A DNA stretch of 55,878 nt from Sphaerosporella brunnea (taxonomy: Eukaryota > Ascomycota > Pezizomycetes > Pezizales > Pyronemataceae): positions 1 to 55,878 of the forward strand of contig VXIS01000315.1 in assembly GCA_008704415.1 (NCBI GenBank). The letters are read 5' to 3'. Position numbers and translations under genes: made by a program. Each line of letters begins with the position of its first letter. Position 1 is the stretch's first letter. The notes under the pieces were generated by a model. The model saw only the letters and a list, made by a program, of their open reading frames with translations, did no database searches and was not told where the DNA came from. Below are positions 45,680 to 55,878 of the stretch, piece after piece.

Positions 45680-46837
45680 ATGCCGATATACAAAGCTATC
45701 TCCGACGACCTCTAGGCACGCCTCGTGGCTGCCAGCGCTCTCACTGATCTTGAAAACAATGACCCTCTCGACTATATCCACAGAATCTGCACCGAAGTCC
45801 TCAGCACCCCTGACTATACACCTGCACCCACGGACGATGACCTTACCTTGGCCGAAGAAACCGCTCGAGCTGACGCTGCCGAGCAAGAACTGGTCCGTCA
45901 ACGAGAAATCATCACCCGCCTCCTGGGCCAGCCGGCACCGGAGAACCATGGAGCACGAGGTGACAAGCTCCCGGACGCGCCTATGTTCGACGGCACCCGC
46001 GATAAGCTTCGGTCGTTTGTCGCCCAGCTCCGTCTCAAGCTGTTCGCAGACACCACACGCTTCCCAACCCCCCAGCTACGGTTGTCCTATGCCATCAACC
46101 GATGCGAAGGCCGTGCCATGGAACAACTCCTCCCCTACATTCGCGATAATGGCACGATTACAGGACTCGACGATGTTGAAGACGTCATCAGCGTCCTCCA
46201 GACTGCCTTCGGTGACCCGGACCGCGCCGCCACAGCTCGTCACAAGCTCTAAACCCTTCGACAAGGCAACAAGGAATTCTCGCTATACTACGCCGAGTTC
46301 TCCAGGCTGGTCTCCGATTTGGATTGGGATCAACGTGCCACCATGGATGCCCTCCGGCATGGACTCTCAATCGAAATCCTCGAGAAGCTCATCGGCACCC
46401 CAAATCCCACCAACCTTAACGACTTTGTCAACCTGTGCCAACGTCTTGACTCCCAAATCTGTGCCGTTGAGCACCTCCGCAAACTCCGGTCTAGCACTTC
46501 GTCTTCAACCTCCCGCAACGCCAGTCACCATCCGGTCACTACTCCACATTGACCCCGCACGCCTCAAGGAACCTTCGCTCCCACTTCGACCCCCCAGCCT
46601 CAACCTGACACTACGCAGCCCGTACCTACACCCATGGACCTTTCCGCCAATCGCCGCAAGATCACACCCAAGGAACGAGCTGCCCGGCTTGCCGAGGGTC
46701 GCTGTCTCTACTGCGGCGGCCACGGGCACTTGGCTGCGACCTGCCCCAATAAGCCGGCCCACCTCCGAGCCGCCGCCACCACTACGACTACCACGCTCAC
46801 TCCCCTCCCGACCGACAACCAGTCGGGAAACGTCTAG
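45680..46837 (+). pseudogene. Gag of chromovirus 2 with three in-frame stops
   Basis: ATG at 45680. One frame runs to TAG at 46835-46837 but is broken by TAG (45713-45715), TAA (46250-46252) and TGA (46550-46552). Each is one C-to-T change from CAG, CAA and CGA. The Gag core precedes a CCHC knuckle (CLYCGGHGHLAATC, about 46710-46750). Confidence 0.88.
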
Positions 46838-46881
46838 ACCAGCCGCACATTGATGGCTATGCTGCTGGTCACCCCATCTCG

Positions 46882-49800
46882 TTGTCTTCGTCTAGCTTAG
46901 GATTGACAGCTCTTGGAGTTACGGACACAGTTGTGGAGGAAACAGTACTGGAAGGAAAGCACCTTATTGTTTCTTGCACTCTGTCATTCAGCAATAAAAC
47001 TGTTCGTACTCATGCGCTGATCAATTGTGGTGCAACTGGCATATCCTTTGTGGACAAAGACTTCGCTCGCCATCACCAACTCCCCTTACGCTCCCTAAGA
47101 AAACCCCGTGCCCTCGAAGTAATCGACGGCCGTCCAATCTCTTCCGGTGATATCACTCACCTGTCCGTCGCCCAATGTACCATCCAAGATCACCAAGAAC
47201 AACTCCCCATGTTTGTCACCAAATTAGGACACTACCCCATTGTGCTCGGAATCCTCTGGCTCCAGCTCCACGACGTCGCGATCAGATTCAGCTCTCGGAC
47301 TCTCACCTTCGGATCACAATACTGCCTGGCTCACTGCAACCCCGTACCAACAACCGTCTCGGCCCTTAGCGAAGAACCTCCAGAGGTCTTTTGGGAACCC
47401 ATCACAGCAGCGCCAGCAAAACTCCACATCGCCTCACTATAAGCCTCCTCCTTCTGCCAATTGGCCAAGAAAAAGCACCTAGCCGTCTATTCTATATCCC
47501 TGTACGAAATTAATAGGGCCCTTGAAAAGAAGTACGCCGAAGACGACAACGACCTACGCAAAATTGTCCCCGCCGAATTCCACGGCTATCTCCCTTTGTT
47601 CAAGGAGGCAATTGCAAATAGACTATCGCCGCATCGACCATATGACCATAAGATTCCTTTGAGGGAGGGCTTCGTTCCCCCATTTGGCCCTCTGTATTCC
47701 CTGTCCCGAGAGGAGCTGGAAGCCCTCAAGGCCTGGCTCGAAGAAAACTTGGAAAAGGGATTTATCCGCCGCTTATCCTCGCCAGCCGCGTCGCCCATCC
47801 TGTTCGTCAAGAAAGCAGACGGGTCTCTACGGCTGTGTGTTGACTACCGAGGCCTGAACGAAGGAACTATCAAGAACAGGTACCCGTTACCTCTGATCCA
47901 GGAGACACTGATGCAGCTTTCCAAGGCCAAATACTTCACGACGTTGGACATCCGAGGAGCCTACAACCTGGTCCGCATGGCTGAAGGGGAAGAATGGAAG
48001 ACCGCCTTCAGAACCCGCTACGGGCTTTTCGAATCCCTGGTCATGCCTTTCGGACTCACAAATGCCCCTGCCGACTTCCAAGCCTTCATCAACGACGTAC
48101 TTCGACCGTTCCTCGACCGCTTTTGTACGGCCTACCTCGACGACATCTTGATCTATTCAGAGACCATCGAAGAACACCGCGAGCATATCAAGCAGATCCT
48201 CGATGCTCTCAGCAAAGCTGGGCTCCACCTCAAGCCGGAGAAATGCAAGTTCTATCAGATGGAGGTCAAGTACCTGGGCTTACTGGTCGGACGCAACGGC
48301 ATCAAGATGGACCCCAGCAAAGTCCAAACAATCATGGAATGGGAACCACCATCCAACCTCAAGGATGTTCAGGAATTCTTAGGATTTGCGAACTTCTATC
48401 GCCGGTTCATTCGCGACTATTCAAAGGTGGTTGCCCCACTCACCTCGCTGACCAAGAAAGACAATGGCCAACCCGTGCCCTTTGTGTGGGGTACCGCGCA
48501 GCAAAACGCGTTCGATACCCTCAAAAAGGCTTTTACAACCGCCCCGATTCTCCGACACGATAGAGTATGATCGTGAAGTTGTTGTCGAAACCGATGCATC
48601 AGACTACGTCTCAGCCGGTGTCCTCTCCCAGTATGACGATGAGGGAACCCTCCACCCCGTCGCCTTCTTTTCCAAGAAACACTCCCCTGCCGAATGCAAC
48701 TATGAGATCTACAACAAGGAGTTGATGGCCATCGTTCGATGCTTCGAGGAATGGCGTCCCCACCTTGAAGGCTCTGCGTTCCCCGTCCAGGTTCTCACCG
48801 ATCACAAGAACCTGGAATATTTCATGACAACGAAACTTCTCAACCGTCGCCAGGCCCGCTGGTCCGAATTCCTGTCTCGCTTCAACTTCAAGATAGTCTA
48901 TCGACCCGGTGTCGCTGGTGGGAAACCCGACGCCCTCACTAGGAGGTCTGGAGACCTCCCTAAAGAGGGGGATGAACGACTTTTGGCCAACCAACAGGCA
49001 GTCCTGAAACCGCAGAACCTGCCCGACAATCTACGTTTGATGGCGGAAAACCCACCCAGCACCGGGCCGTCCTCCCTGGAAACCCTGTTTGACAAAGGGT
49101 ACGAAGCGGATCCTTTTCCGCAACGAGTCCTAGAGATGCTGGCAAAAGGCACCCGAATCTCCAAAGACATTTCACTTGCCGACTGCTCTGAGCACCAAGG
49201 GAGGCTAATGTACCGCGGATGCTTCTACGTCCCAGATTACGCCCCCCTTCGGCTTCGACTCATTCAAGACCACCACGACCCTCCGACCATGGGACACCCG
49301 GGACGTGCAAAGACCTTGGAACTCCTATCCCGCCGCTACTACTGGACAAGTATGCGACACGACGTTGAGAGATTCGTACGCAATTGTCATACCTGCAGAC
49401 GGACGAAAGCAACAAGACACGCACCGTTCGGGACACTGAAGCCTCTTCCTGTCCCACACCATCCTTGGCAAAGTGTCTCCGTCGACTTCGTCACTGGACT
49501 TCCTGTCTCGGAAGGCTACGACGCAATCTGCGCAGTAGTCTGCCGACTAACAAAACAACGCCACCTGATCCCCTGTCTTACAACCATCAACGCGGAAGGA
49601 TTCGCTCAGCTATTTATTGAAAACGTCTTCAAGCACCATGGCCTCCCCGACGTTCTCATCTCCGACCGAGGCCCCCAGTTCGTTGCTAACTTCTGGAAAC
49701 ACCTTGCTTCCTGTCTTGGGATTGAGACTGCTCCAAGCACCGCCTTCCACCCGCAGACCGATGGTCAGACCGAACGGATCAATGCCGTCACGGAGCAGTA

Positions 49801-50545
49801 TCTCCGTGCCTATGTATCATACCTGCAGGACGATTGGAAGAAGTATCTCCCCCTGGCCGAATTCGCAGCCAATAACCATGCTTCCGAGACTACATCACTG
49901 TCTCCTTTCTTCGCCGTCTATGGCCGTAACCCTAAGTGCTCCTTCGAGCTAGACATTCGGACCGACAACCCCGAACAGGTTGACGCGCAGCTGGTGGCCG
50001 AGCGGATGTCACACATCCACGACGTTCTACGAGCCGAGATGAAGTACGCCCAAGCCAGATATACTGAAGCCGCCGATCGGTCCCGAGCCCCCGCCCCTGT
50101 GTTCAAAGAGAACGACCTCGTCTGGCTGGACTCTAGGAACTTGCGCACGGAACGACCATCCAGGAAACTCGAAAACAAGCACCTGGGCCCTTCCCGAGTG
50201 GTTCGAGCCGTCAGTACCCATGCCTATGAATTGGACATCCCCAACACCATGAAGAACCATCGCACCTTTCCGGTCTCGCTCCTAAACCCGGCATCTTCCG
50301 ACCCCCTCCCTGGACAGATCATTCCACCCCCTCTCCCTGTTGTTGTCGATGGCGAAAAAGAATGGTCCGTCGATGCCATTCTGGATTCCCGCTTGGTAAG
50401 GGGACGCCTCAAATATCTGGGAAAGTGGACCGGCTACGACCCACCAGAATGGGTGGGGGCGGAAGGAATCAATGGCCTTGAAGCTATCGACCGCTTCCAC
50501 GAATTGTACCCACACAAGCCCGGACCACTCCCAGATGACAGCTGA
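46882..50545 (+). pseudogene. Pol polyprotein of chromovirus 2, broken
   Basis: The protease site reads NCGAT (Asn codon AAT at 47023-47025) where chromovirus 1 has DCGAT. A TAA at 47440-47442 interrupts the protease-RT linker without a frame change. RT has YLDD at 48133-48144. A +1 shift occurs near 48562-48566, just before the RNase H block VVVETDASDY. Integrase has its HHCC finger and DDE blocks (VDFVTGLP, ISDRGPQF, FHPQTDGQTERIN) intact, followed by a chromodomain (YLGKWTGYDPPEWVGAE). Pol is in the -1 frame relative to gag. Confidence 0.92.
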
Positions 50546-50567
50546 AGCTTCGTCGGAGCTCAGCCAT

Positions 50568-50580
50568 AAGAGGGGGATAC
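50568..50580 (+). other. Polypurine tract of chromovirus 2
   Basis: AAGAGGGGGATAC lies directly before the 3' LTR, matching the tract of chromovirus 1. Confidence 0.75.
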
Positions 50581-50861
50581 TGTCACGGCTCAAGGTTAAG
50601 AGGTGGCTCGGCGCTAGGGTTAGGGTGTCACGTGACACGCGGTCACGTGACGGGAAAGCATAAATAGCGAGGTTTCACTTGTTTTTGTTTCTTTTCTTCT
50701 TCTCTTCTTTACAGAACGTCTTGTATACTAGCGAACCTAGTAACCTTGAACCACCTTGTCTTGTCTCGACTTCTTCTGCCTCTTGTCCTTGTCCTCCTGC
50801 CTCCGGTCCTTGCCTCAAAAGCTACGTACCTTGGACGTTTCCTCGCGCCTGTCCCGTTACA
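50581..50861 (+). repeat. 3' LTR of chromovirus 2
   Basis: Same length as the 5' LTR; ends CCCGTTACA directly before the AGTAG duplication. Confidence 0.93.
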
Positions 50862-51115
50862 AGTAGAGCTCCAGCCTCCCGGTCGAGCGAGTCCCCCACC
50901 GCTTCCAATCCACCTGTGTCACAGCCTATCGAAGTGCTATCCAGTCTACTGCTAAATACATCATGGCGCGCTCAATAGTCCATAGAGGTAGGCAGGGGAG
51001 CTGAAAAAAAGAGAGAAGTGAGGAGGACGAGCAGGCGTGAAGTTTGCGGGACCGGACAACCCCTGTCCAAAGCCGGGTAAATAGCGTGTCCCAATACTTT
51101 TGAAATTCCCGAGTA

Positions 51116-51467
51116 CCGTACTTGTTGGATTCAAAAAGATTGGGACAGCGCTAAACAGGCCGGGTAACCGCACCCCACCAAAAAATCCACGGCGACAACC
51201 ATAGCCTTGCAAAGAAAAATCAAAAACTACCCCAACATTTCTTGAAAAAGATTGAATCTAGACTCAAAAAAAAAGAGATGATGCTAGAGATTGATATGGA
51301 GGCGCGAAACAAATCAATTAAACGAAGCGTTCCCCGAATGAAAAAAGAAAGGTCGGAATAAAAAGAAATCGGTGATTCGATTTTGGTGGGGCGGCCGTGG
51401 GTTACTCGGGGGATTTTTAAGTATTCGGACACGTAATTTACCCGGCTTTGGGCAGGGATTGTCCACC
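51116..51467. repeat. Decayed TIR-element fragments
   Basis: TTGTTGGATTCAAAAAGAT at about 51122 repeats the words at about 45203 in the same orientation, and 51405-51465 resembles a CTCG...GGATTTTTAAGTAT terminus. The A-rich middle is like 42810-42900. No gene. Confidence 0.5.
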
Positions 51468-52199
51468 TTTGTTTTTTTTTTTGTTTTAATCATAATGTAT
51501 TCGGCCGCTTGCGGCCATGACATATACATACAGGAGAGAAACAGACTACCCTTAGGCCTCACGGGCCTACAGACGGGCGTGCCTGGCCTGGCGGCTCTCT
51601 CAAGGAAATTATGTAAAAAGAGTGAATTGAAAACCCAAGAAGCCTCCTTCAACCCTTCAGTGAAAGTGATCCCTATATCGACTTGACGTGCTCCCTCCCC
51701 GATCGGCCCACCATGTGCATTCCTCCGCCCATATGCACGCCCGCTTCTAACGCCTGAAAGATCTCAAACATCGCTGTGCCCTCGATGTCGGAGATATTTC
51801 ACCCTCTGGAACGTGGTCTCTTTGCTGCCTAAAACCATGATCCCCACACTGCAATCGGCCCCGCTCGGGGCACCGGAAGAGTCCTAGTTACCGGCGACTG
51901 CTATTTGTGGGGGTTAGGTGCCTCTGCCTACCCACAGAGGGGGCCCCACTTTGCCGGGTTGCGGACTGGTCGATTGGTATACGCGCACACGCTCAGGAGT
52001 TATCGCTCGCTCGCTTCGCACGATATAGTTCCGTTCCATCTCGATGAGGGGCTCACAGCAAGCGCTATCGCCTTGCTAACTGGCATTAAACGTTCATTCC
52101 GACGAGTTGCCATGCGGACTATTGGCTGAGGTTAATACTGAGTGGTAGCAAGCGAATCGCGGGGGTAAATGAGTTGTTGAATCGAAACCGTACACTCTA
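51468..52199 (-). repeat. ~740-bp dispersed repeat, copy 2, cut at 52199
   Basis: It matches 41832-42574 with scattered changes and small gaps. It stops exactly where the 1018-bp LTR family begins (TGTTACACCC at 52200), so the LTR inserted into it. Confidence 0.75.
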
Positions 52200-52726
52200 T
52201 GTTACACCCACCTCCCACAGTACCATTTCTGGTACCCCCTTACGAGTTATGGCTACATTACCTTAAGGGCTACATAACGGTTTATTGACGGTGATGATTA
52301 TCAACAGTGAGGCTGTATAATCATCTATAAGTCCACTCTATTAGGAAGTGTCCAAAGAGTTACAAGACTTACGTCATAATGGCGATGGGGAAGTCAGTTG
52401 CCGGTTCCCATAGAAAAATAGTTTTTTCCAGGGTACAAAATAACTCACCATTCGTGCGCATACAAATGAATAATGACAACTGTGTTGGTCTAACACCTTG
52501 CAGTTGTCACAGGTTATTCACCGTGAGTTATATGGCAAAAAGTGGTTAGTTGCCGGTTCCCATAGAAAAATAGTTTTTTCCAGGGTACAAAATAACTCAC
52601 ATCACGTTGCGCCCGACCGTTATACCGGAACGTACCCGGTGGGTATATGAGGGGAGCACCTGTGACAAGACTTGATAAGTACCAAAGTCACTTCGGTAAT
52701 TGGTCATCACGTCATAGCTACTGCGG
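52200..52726 (+). mobile_element. Second copy of the 1018-bp LTR family, truncated
   Basis: It is the reverse complement of about 13663..13137, including both copies of the internal ~50-bp block. It is cut after CTACTGCGG where a new TGTCACGGG sequence starts. The missing half is not in the window. Confidence 0.8.
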
Positions 52727-53586
52727 TGTCACGGGTATGGTCACGTGACATGTGCTCTAAGTAGTCAGCTAGGGGAATAGAATAGAGTCTGCATAGTGAT
52801 CGCCTCGAGGGCACGTGATAGCCGGGTGGCTCCGGATCATAGTAGCTAGCTTGAGTGACGCTATGGAAGAACTCGGAGATCGGGTGCCTCAGGTGGGACG
52901 CTACCTGGGAGGAGCATCCGGTTTGGAGATAACAATAGTATAGGCTATTGTTAGAGCTCTTCCGAGATATCTTCGTTGACCTGCCTGTTCCAGGAACTAG
53001 CCTGACGATCGGAGGGGTCAGGAGTGATCAACCGGAAGGCGTAGAGCCGAAAAAGGGAAGAATCACTCGGCCTAGAACCTCCATAGTAAGTGTGGTTGTT
53101 GCGTAGGGCATGCGACGCAGAAGATCGGGAGATGGAGCCAATAGGGCTGAGCATCTTCCTGCAACACGAGAATACAAAGCTTACGGAGCGGGGTATCCGG
53201 GGGCGACCCATGTCTATGACTCATGATTTGGAATCAAAGAGTGAGTCATAGGAAGGTGGGGCGATCTATGTGCGCGCCTGACGCCCGCAGTCGTAGAGAC
53301 TGTCGGAAAGCCAGCAAGGAGTAAAGGCTGAGTATTACTCAGGGAGACGGTAGTCTCTGGAGCGGCGTTCTACTATAAGTAGGATTGCTTCCGCCGAGAG
53401 GACCCCTTTATCTTCAGCAACAAGAACCATTAGTGTCCACCCGACAAGATAGCCCTTAAAATTCTATTGTTTAGGATTTTGCAAGTCATTTTCCCAGAGT
53501 CACGGGTTCAATTCCACACCTCTCTGGTAGACAGAGCCGCGTTACATCAGAATTTTAAGAATTCCTGTCGCCTGGCATCCTCAATA
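52727..53586 (+). repeat. Putative third LTR and leader
   Basis: It begins TGTCACGGGTATGG exactly at the break in the LTR copy, like the TGTCACGG starts of the other two LTRs. It contains two CACGTG boxes (52742, 52812) and a TATA-like CTATAAGTAG (about 53371). The right end of the LTR is unclear (a TTTTGCA near 53481 is possible), and no second copy lies in the window. Confidence 0.4.
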
Positions 53587-54459
53587 ATGGCATCTATCAC
53601 CATCGAGCCGACCCCCCAGGTTCCGCTCCTCGAGTGGCACCCCCAGCAGTATCCCGACGCCGACAATCGTCGTCTCATAGTTAGAAACCCTCGAGAAGTC
53701 GCTTCCCTGATCTTAGGGGTTGCGGCAAAAGATGTCCCGGAGTCTATCGACTCAGCGGCAAATATGGATCAGATGTTTCAGCAGATCCAGGAGTTGGTCT
53801 TTGAGTTAGTCAAGGACCAAGTCCGTGGAGCGCACACTGTGCTTGCACGGATAGTCGAGCAGCATGAGGCTACTCGTAGGCTTCATGAGATGGCAATTGC
53901 TGAGATGCAGCAACATGTCCAGCTCATGTACCAAGAGCTCAGCCGTCTAGCTGAGCAGGTCGACCTGCAGGATAACCAGATGGACTGGGAGCCAACCCCA
54001 GTAGCCCTCTGGGACCTCAGCGGTCTCTTAGAGGAAGAAGCGGCCAAGAGTCAGTGGACGCAGGCCGAGTACCGAGAAGCCGCCTCCGTTCCCCCCATCC
54101 CACCGCAATCGTCGCAAGCCTCGCACGTACCCCTCAGGATTGTCCGCAAAGTTCCATCGCGGACAACTCCGCTAACGGACCCCGATTGGCTTACAAAGCC
54201 GAAAGCGAAAAAGGGAGTTGCTAAGCGAAGCAAGCGACCGGTAATCCACCAGACGCCAATACCCTCAGCACCCCCGACTCCTCGACAGTACATGATGAGA
54301 GGAGCTGCTGTCCGGACTGGTATAGACCCATGCTCTCATACTCCTTCGTCTACAAGGTGGCGCTCCTTCCCAATATGCCTGGATAATACGCTGAGTGCGT
54401 GCAAGTACTCGAAAAAAAAAAATTTAAAAAAAAAGCGATGGCTTCACACGACTCCATAG
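53587..54459 (+). CDS. Hypothetical coiled-coil protein, possibly Gag of a third LTR element
   Basis: 290 residues from the ATG at 53587; the frame is open further upstream to 53467. Residues ~55-175 are rich in Gln/Glu/Leu/Val heptads (for example HEATRRLHEMAIAEMQQHVQ) and predict a coiled coil. The C-terminal third is Pro/Ser/Lys-rich with basic KPKAKKGVAKRSKR. No zinc knuckle or protease motif was seen. Position after an LTR-like promoter suggests a Gag or element-encoded ORF; a host gene is possible. I do not recognise the family. Confidence 0.45.
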   Translation: MASITIEPTPQVPLLEWHPQQYPDADNRRLIVRNPREVASLILGVAAKDVPESIDSAANMDQMFQQIQELVFELVKDQVRGAHTVLARIVEQHEATRRLHEMAIAEMQQHVQLMYQELSRLAEQVDLQDNQMDWEPTPVALWDLSGLLEEEAAKSQWTQAEYREAASVPPIPPQSSQASHVPLRIVRKVPSRTTPLTDPDWLTKPKAKKGVAKRSKRPVIHQTPIPSAPPTPRQYMMRGAAVRTGIDPCSHTPSSTRWRSFPICLDNTLSACKYSKKKNLKKKRWLHTTP

Positions 54460-55878
54460 CTTCAGGGACGCCTCATCAGATATCGATCGCTATTAGCTAT
54501 TGTTGCTATCATTCTCCCGACGCCGAGCTCCCAGCGCCGAGCGTATTACTGAGAAGGATGTTCTAACACCAGCGAGAGTGAGTTTGCAGTGCTTTGCAGC
54601 ATAGTGCTTGTCCACGCTTTTGCCCCAGTAAATTCGATCAGATTACGTTCGCAGTGGAACTTACGAGATGGAATATGTACTAGGGCTCACGCTGCATCTC
54701 GACAAATCTCCTCAATGCGACTTGCGTGACCGTTAAAGTCAGGCTGCGCGAAAGGCATGGCTGCTGCACAACAGGTGCGACCTCTGAGGCTCATCGGCCA
54801 CAGTTGGGGCGTTCTGTGATCCTTTTAGTCTTTTGACCGCGGGTGGGTGTGTTGGTATGTAGCAATAGTGCGCAGACCTGCCGACCACATGTCCTCTCTC
54901 ACGGAGAACCTGCTCATCGCTTTTTCGCAACCTTACATCTCTCGTCATAAAGTGCAGTTATTCTGCATTGTGACGGCGGTTGTCACGGTTAAAACCACCA
55001 TCCTTCCTATCTGCATTTGCGCGCCACCGCTGAGAGATCATGTTTCCACACTGCAGGGCATCCTTAGCGAACGCGGGATGGCTGTTGCCGTTGATCAAAG
55101 AAAGACCGCTGCATCCAGGGCATAGGCCTTTTTCGAACAGCGGGATAGGTGAGATCTCTCAACTGGTCTGCCACTTCTCCCTGTCAAAGACTCCATACCT
55201 CAACACTCTTAAACTGGCGGCTGCATCTCGTAAGGGCTCACCATCCAGGTGCGAGGGAAGATCGTCCTGCCATGGAGAATCAGCGGTAGCTTTAAATTCC
55301 AACGGGGTGAGGTATGCAGAAAACATCATTCGTGGCCACGCTCCCTTGATCGTAGAAAGGCATATGATCATACGGACAGCAACGACGGACACGTCTTGGA
55401 GTTAAATGAGCACTCATCATGGGTGAATCGGGACTCGCGCTAACTCAGGGAGGTACGATTTCCAGATACACTCACAGGTAGATCAGCTTCAGGGTTGTTT
55501 CGAGTTCTGGGAAGGGCACCACTGAACAAGGTACGGCTCAAGCTCGGCCACGAGCGAGAAGAAGAAATGATTCTTAGGACGGTACATGCAGTACATCGGG
55601 GTCGCTCATCGGGCCATCTCGTATACACGCCCACCTGCACAATCTGTCCACTTCTAAAACTCTCGACGCTTCATTCACTCGCTTGCAGTACGTTCAGAGA
55701 GGCCACGATGTGACTTTGTGCCTAGACTGGACCCAGTCGTATCCTATGTATGTCTGCGTTGGCGTCGCACGTTGCGGTCCAGGCTGGACCAATAGGCACG
55801 CTGACCGCTGTTGCTACGCTATTCGGGTTGCAAGCTGCCGGCGCCAGGGCATGTACTCCTCCACAGCAATCAGAGTAC
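54460..55878. other. Right end of window, no recognisable feature
   Basis: A(11)TTTAAAAAAAAA at 54412-54436 precedes this stretch. Several short ORFs (for example 54847-55125 and 55040-55405) lack any motif. It may be the remainder of the third element or unrelated intergenic DNA. Confidence 0.4.

Larger units (their letters stand above)
45334..50861 (+). mobile_element. Full-length Ty3/Gypsy chromovirus 2 with TSD AGTAG
   Basis: Two 281-bp LTRs (45334-45614 and 50581-50861, TG...CA) are flanked by AGTAG at 45329-45333 and 50862-50866. The LTRs differ at about nine positions (3.2 percent). Gene order gag, protease, RT, RNase H, integrase, chromodomain; the proteins are clearly related to chromovirus 1 but the LTRs are not. 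Length 5528 bp. Four premature stops, a changed protease aspartate and a +1 shift before RNase H make it defective. Confidence 0.95.
45253..51113. mobile_element. 328-bp MITE (CTCG...GGATTT family) split by chromovirus 2
   Basis: The arm at 45253-45320 (CTCGGGGATTTGAAAAGTAT) is the inverted partner of 51045-51113; TA flanks at 45251-45252 and 51114-51115. Removing chromovirus 2 and one target copy leaves 328 bp. Its interior after 50930 matches the MITE at 18098-18375. Confidence 0.75.

Noticed and set aside
53500..53520. GGGTTCAATTCC resembling a tRNA T-loop
   Set aside because: No other tRNA arms are present; it may be part of a leader or primer site, but a tRNA gene is not supported.
1..55878. 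CRISPR arrays, rRNA genes or bacterial-type operons
   Set aside because: No regularly spaced short repeats or rRNA sequence were seen, and all supported genes are eukaryotic.

Overview
The window is nuclear DNA of a filamentous fungus, most likely an ascomycete. The evidence is short introns (mostly 43-85 nt, with GTAAGT-like donors and CTAAC/CTGAC branch sites), fungal versions of HOM2, NOG2, MAS2, PRP22, UTP23, ATG6, RRP3, ADE13 and ATG7, and fungal-type transposons. Heavy loading with Ty3/Gypsy chromoviruses and Tc1/mariner-type miniature elements would suit a repeat-rich genome such as a Pezizomycete, but I cannot name the species.

Layout. 1-8.4 kb: a transposon block. It holds a frameshifted 2-oxoglutarate/Fe(II)-dioxygenase-like gene (+) that runs tail-to-tail into a spliced Helitron Rep-helicase gene (-), followed by a two-exon putative OB-fold gene (-) and repetitive non-coding DNA. 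8.4-15.5 kb: a full-length Ty3/Gypsy chromovirus (-) with 5-bp target duplications, carrying a nested 1018-bp solo-LTR-like insertion between gag and pol. 16.5-41.2 kb: a gene-dense island of ten housekeeping genes (HOM2, NOG2, MAS2, a GPAT/DHAPAT-type acyltransferase, PRP22, UTP23, ATG6, RRP3, ADE13, ATG7), interrupted only by three small TIR elements. 41.2-55.9 kb: a second transposon block. It holds a Tc1/mariner deletion derivative with a DNA-binding-only ORF, nested MITEs, a second chromovirus (+) inserted inside a MITE, a ~740-bp dispersed repeat, a second copy of the 1018-bp LTR family, and an LTR-like start followed by a coiled-coil ORF. The last 1.4 kb shows nothing I can recognise.

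The island has three divergent pairs sharing 300-350 bp promoters: NOG2/MAS2, PRP22/UTP23 and RRP3/ADE13. Three genes serve ribosome biogenesis (NOG2 for 60S, UTP23 and RRP3 for 40S), two serve autophagy (ATG6, ATG7), and two are biosynthetic enzymes (HOM2 for aspartate-family amino acids, ADE13 for purines). These genes have intact reading frames once introns are placed. Both chromoviruses carry premature stops, all explicable by C-to-T changes, which suggests an RIP-like or methylation/deamination process on repeats.

The observations I would follow first are the 399-nt NOG2 intron as a possible snoRNA host, the dioxygenase-Helitron pairing with its duplicated convergent 3' junction, and the intact DNA-binding-only transposase ORF.
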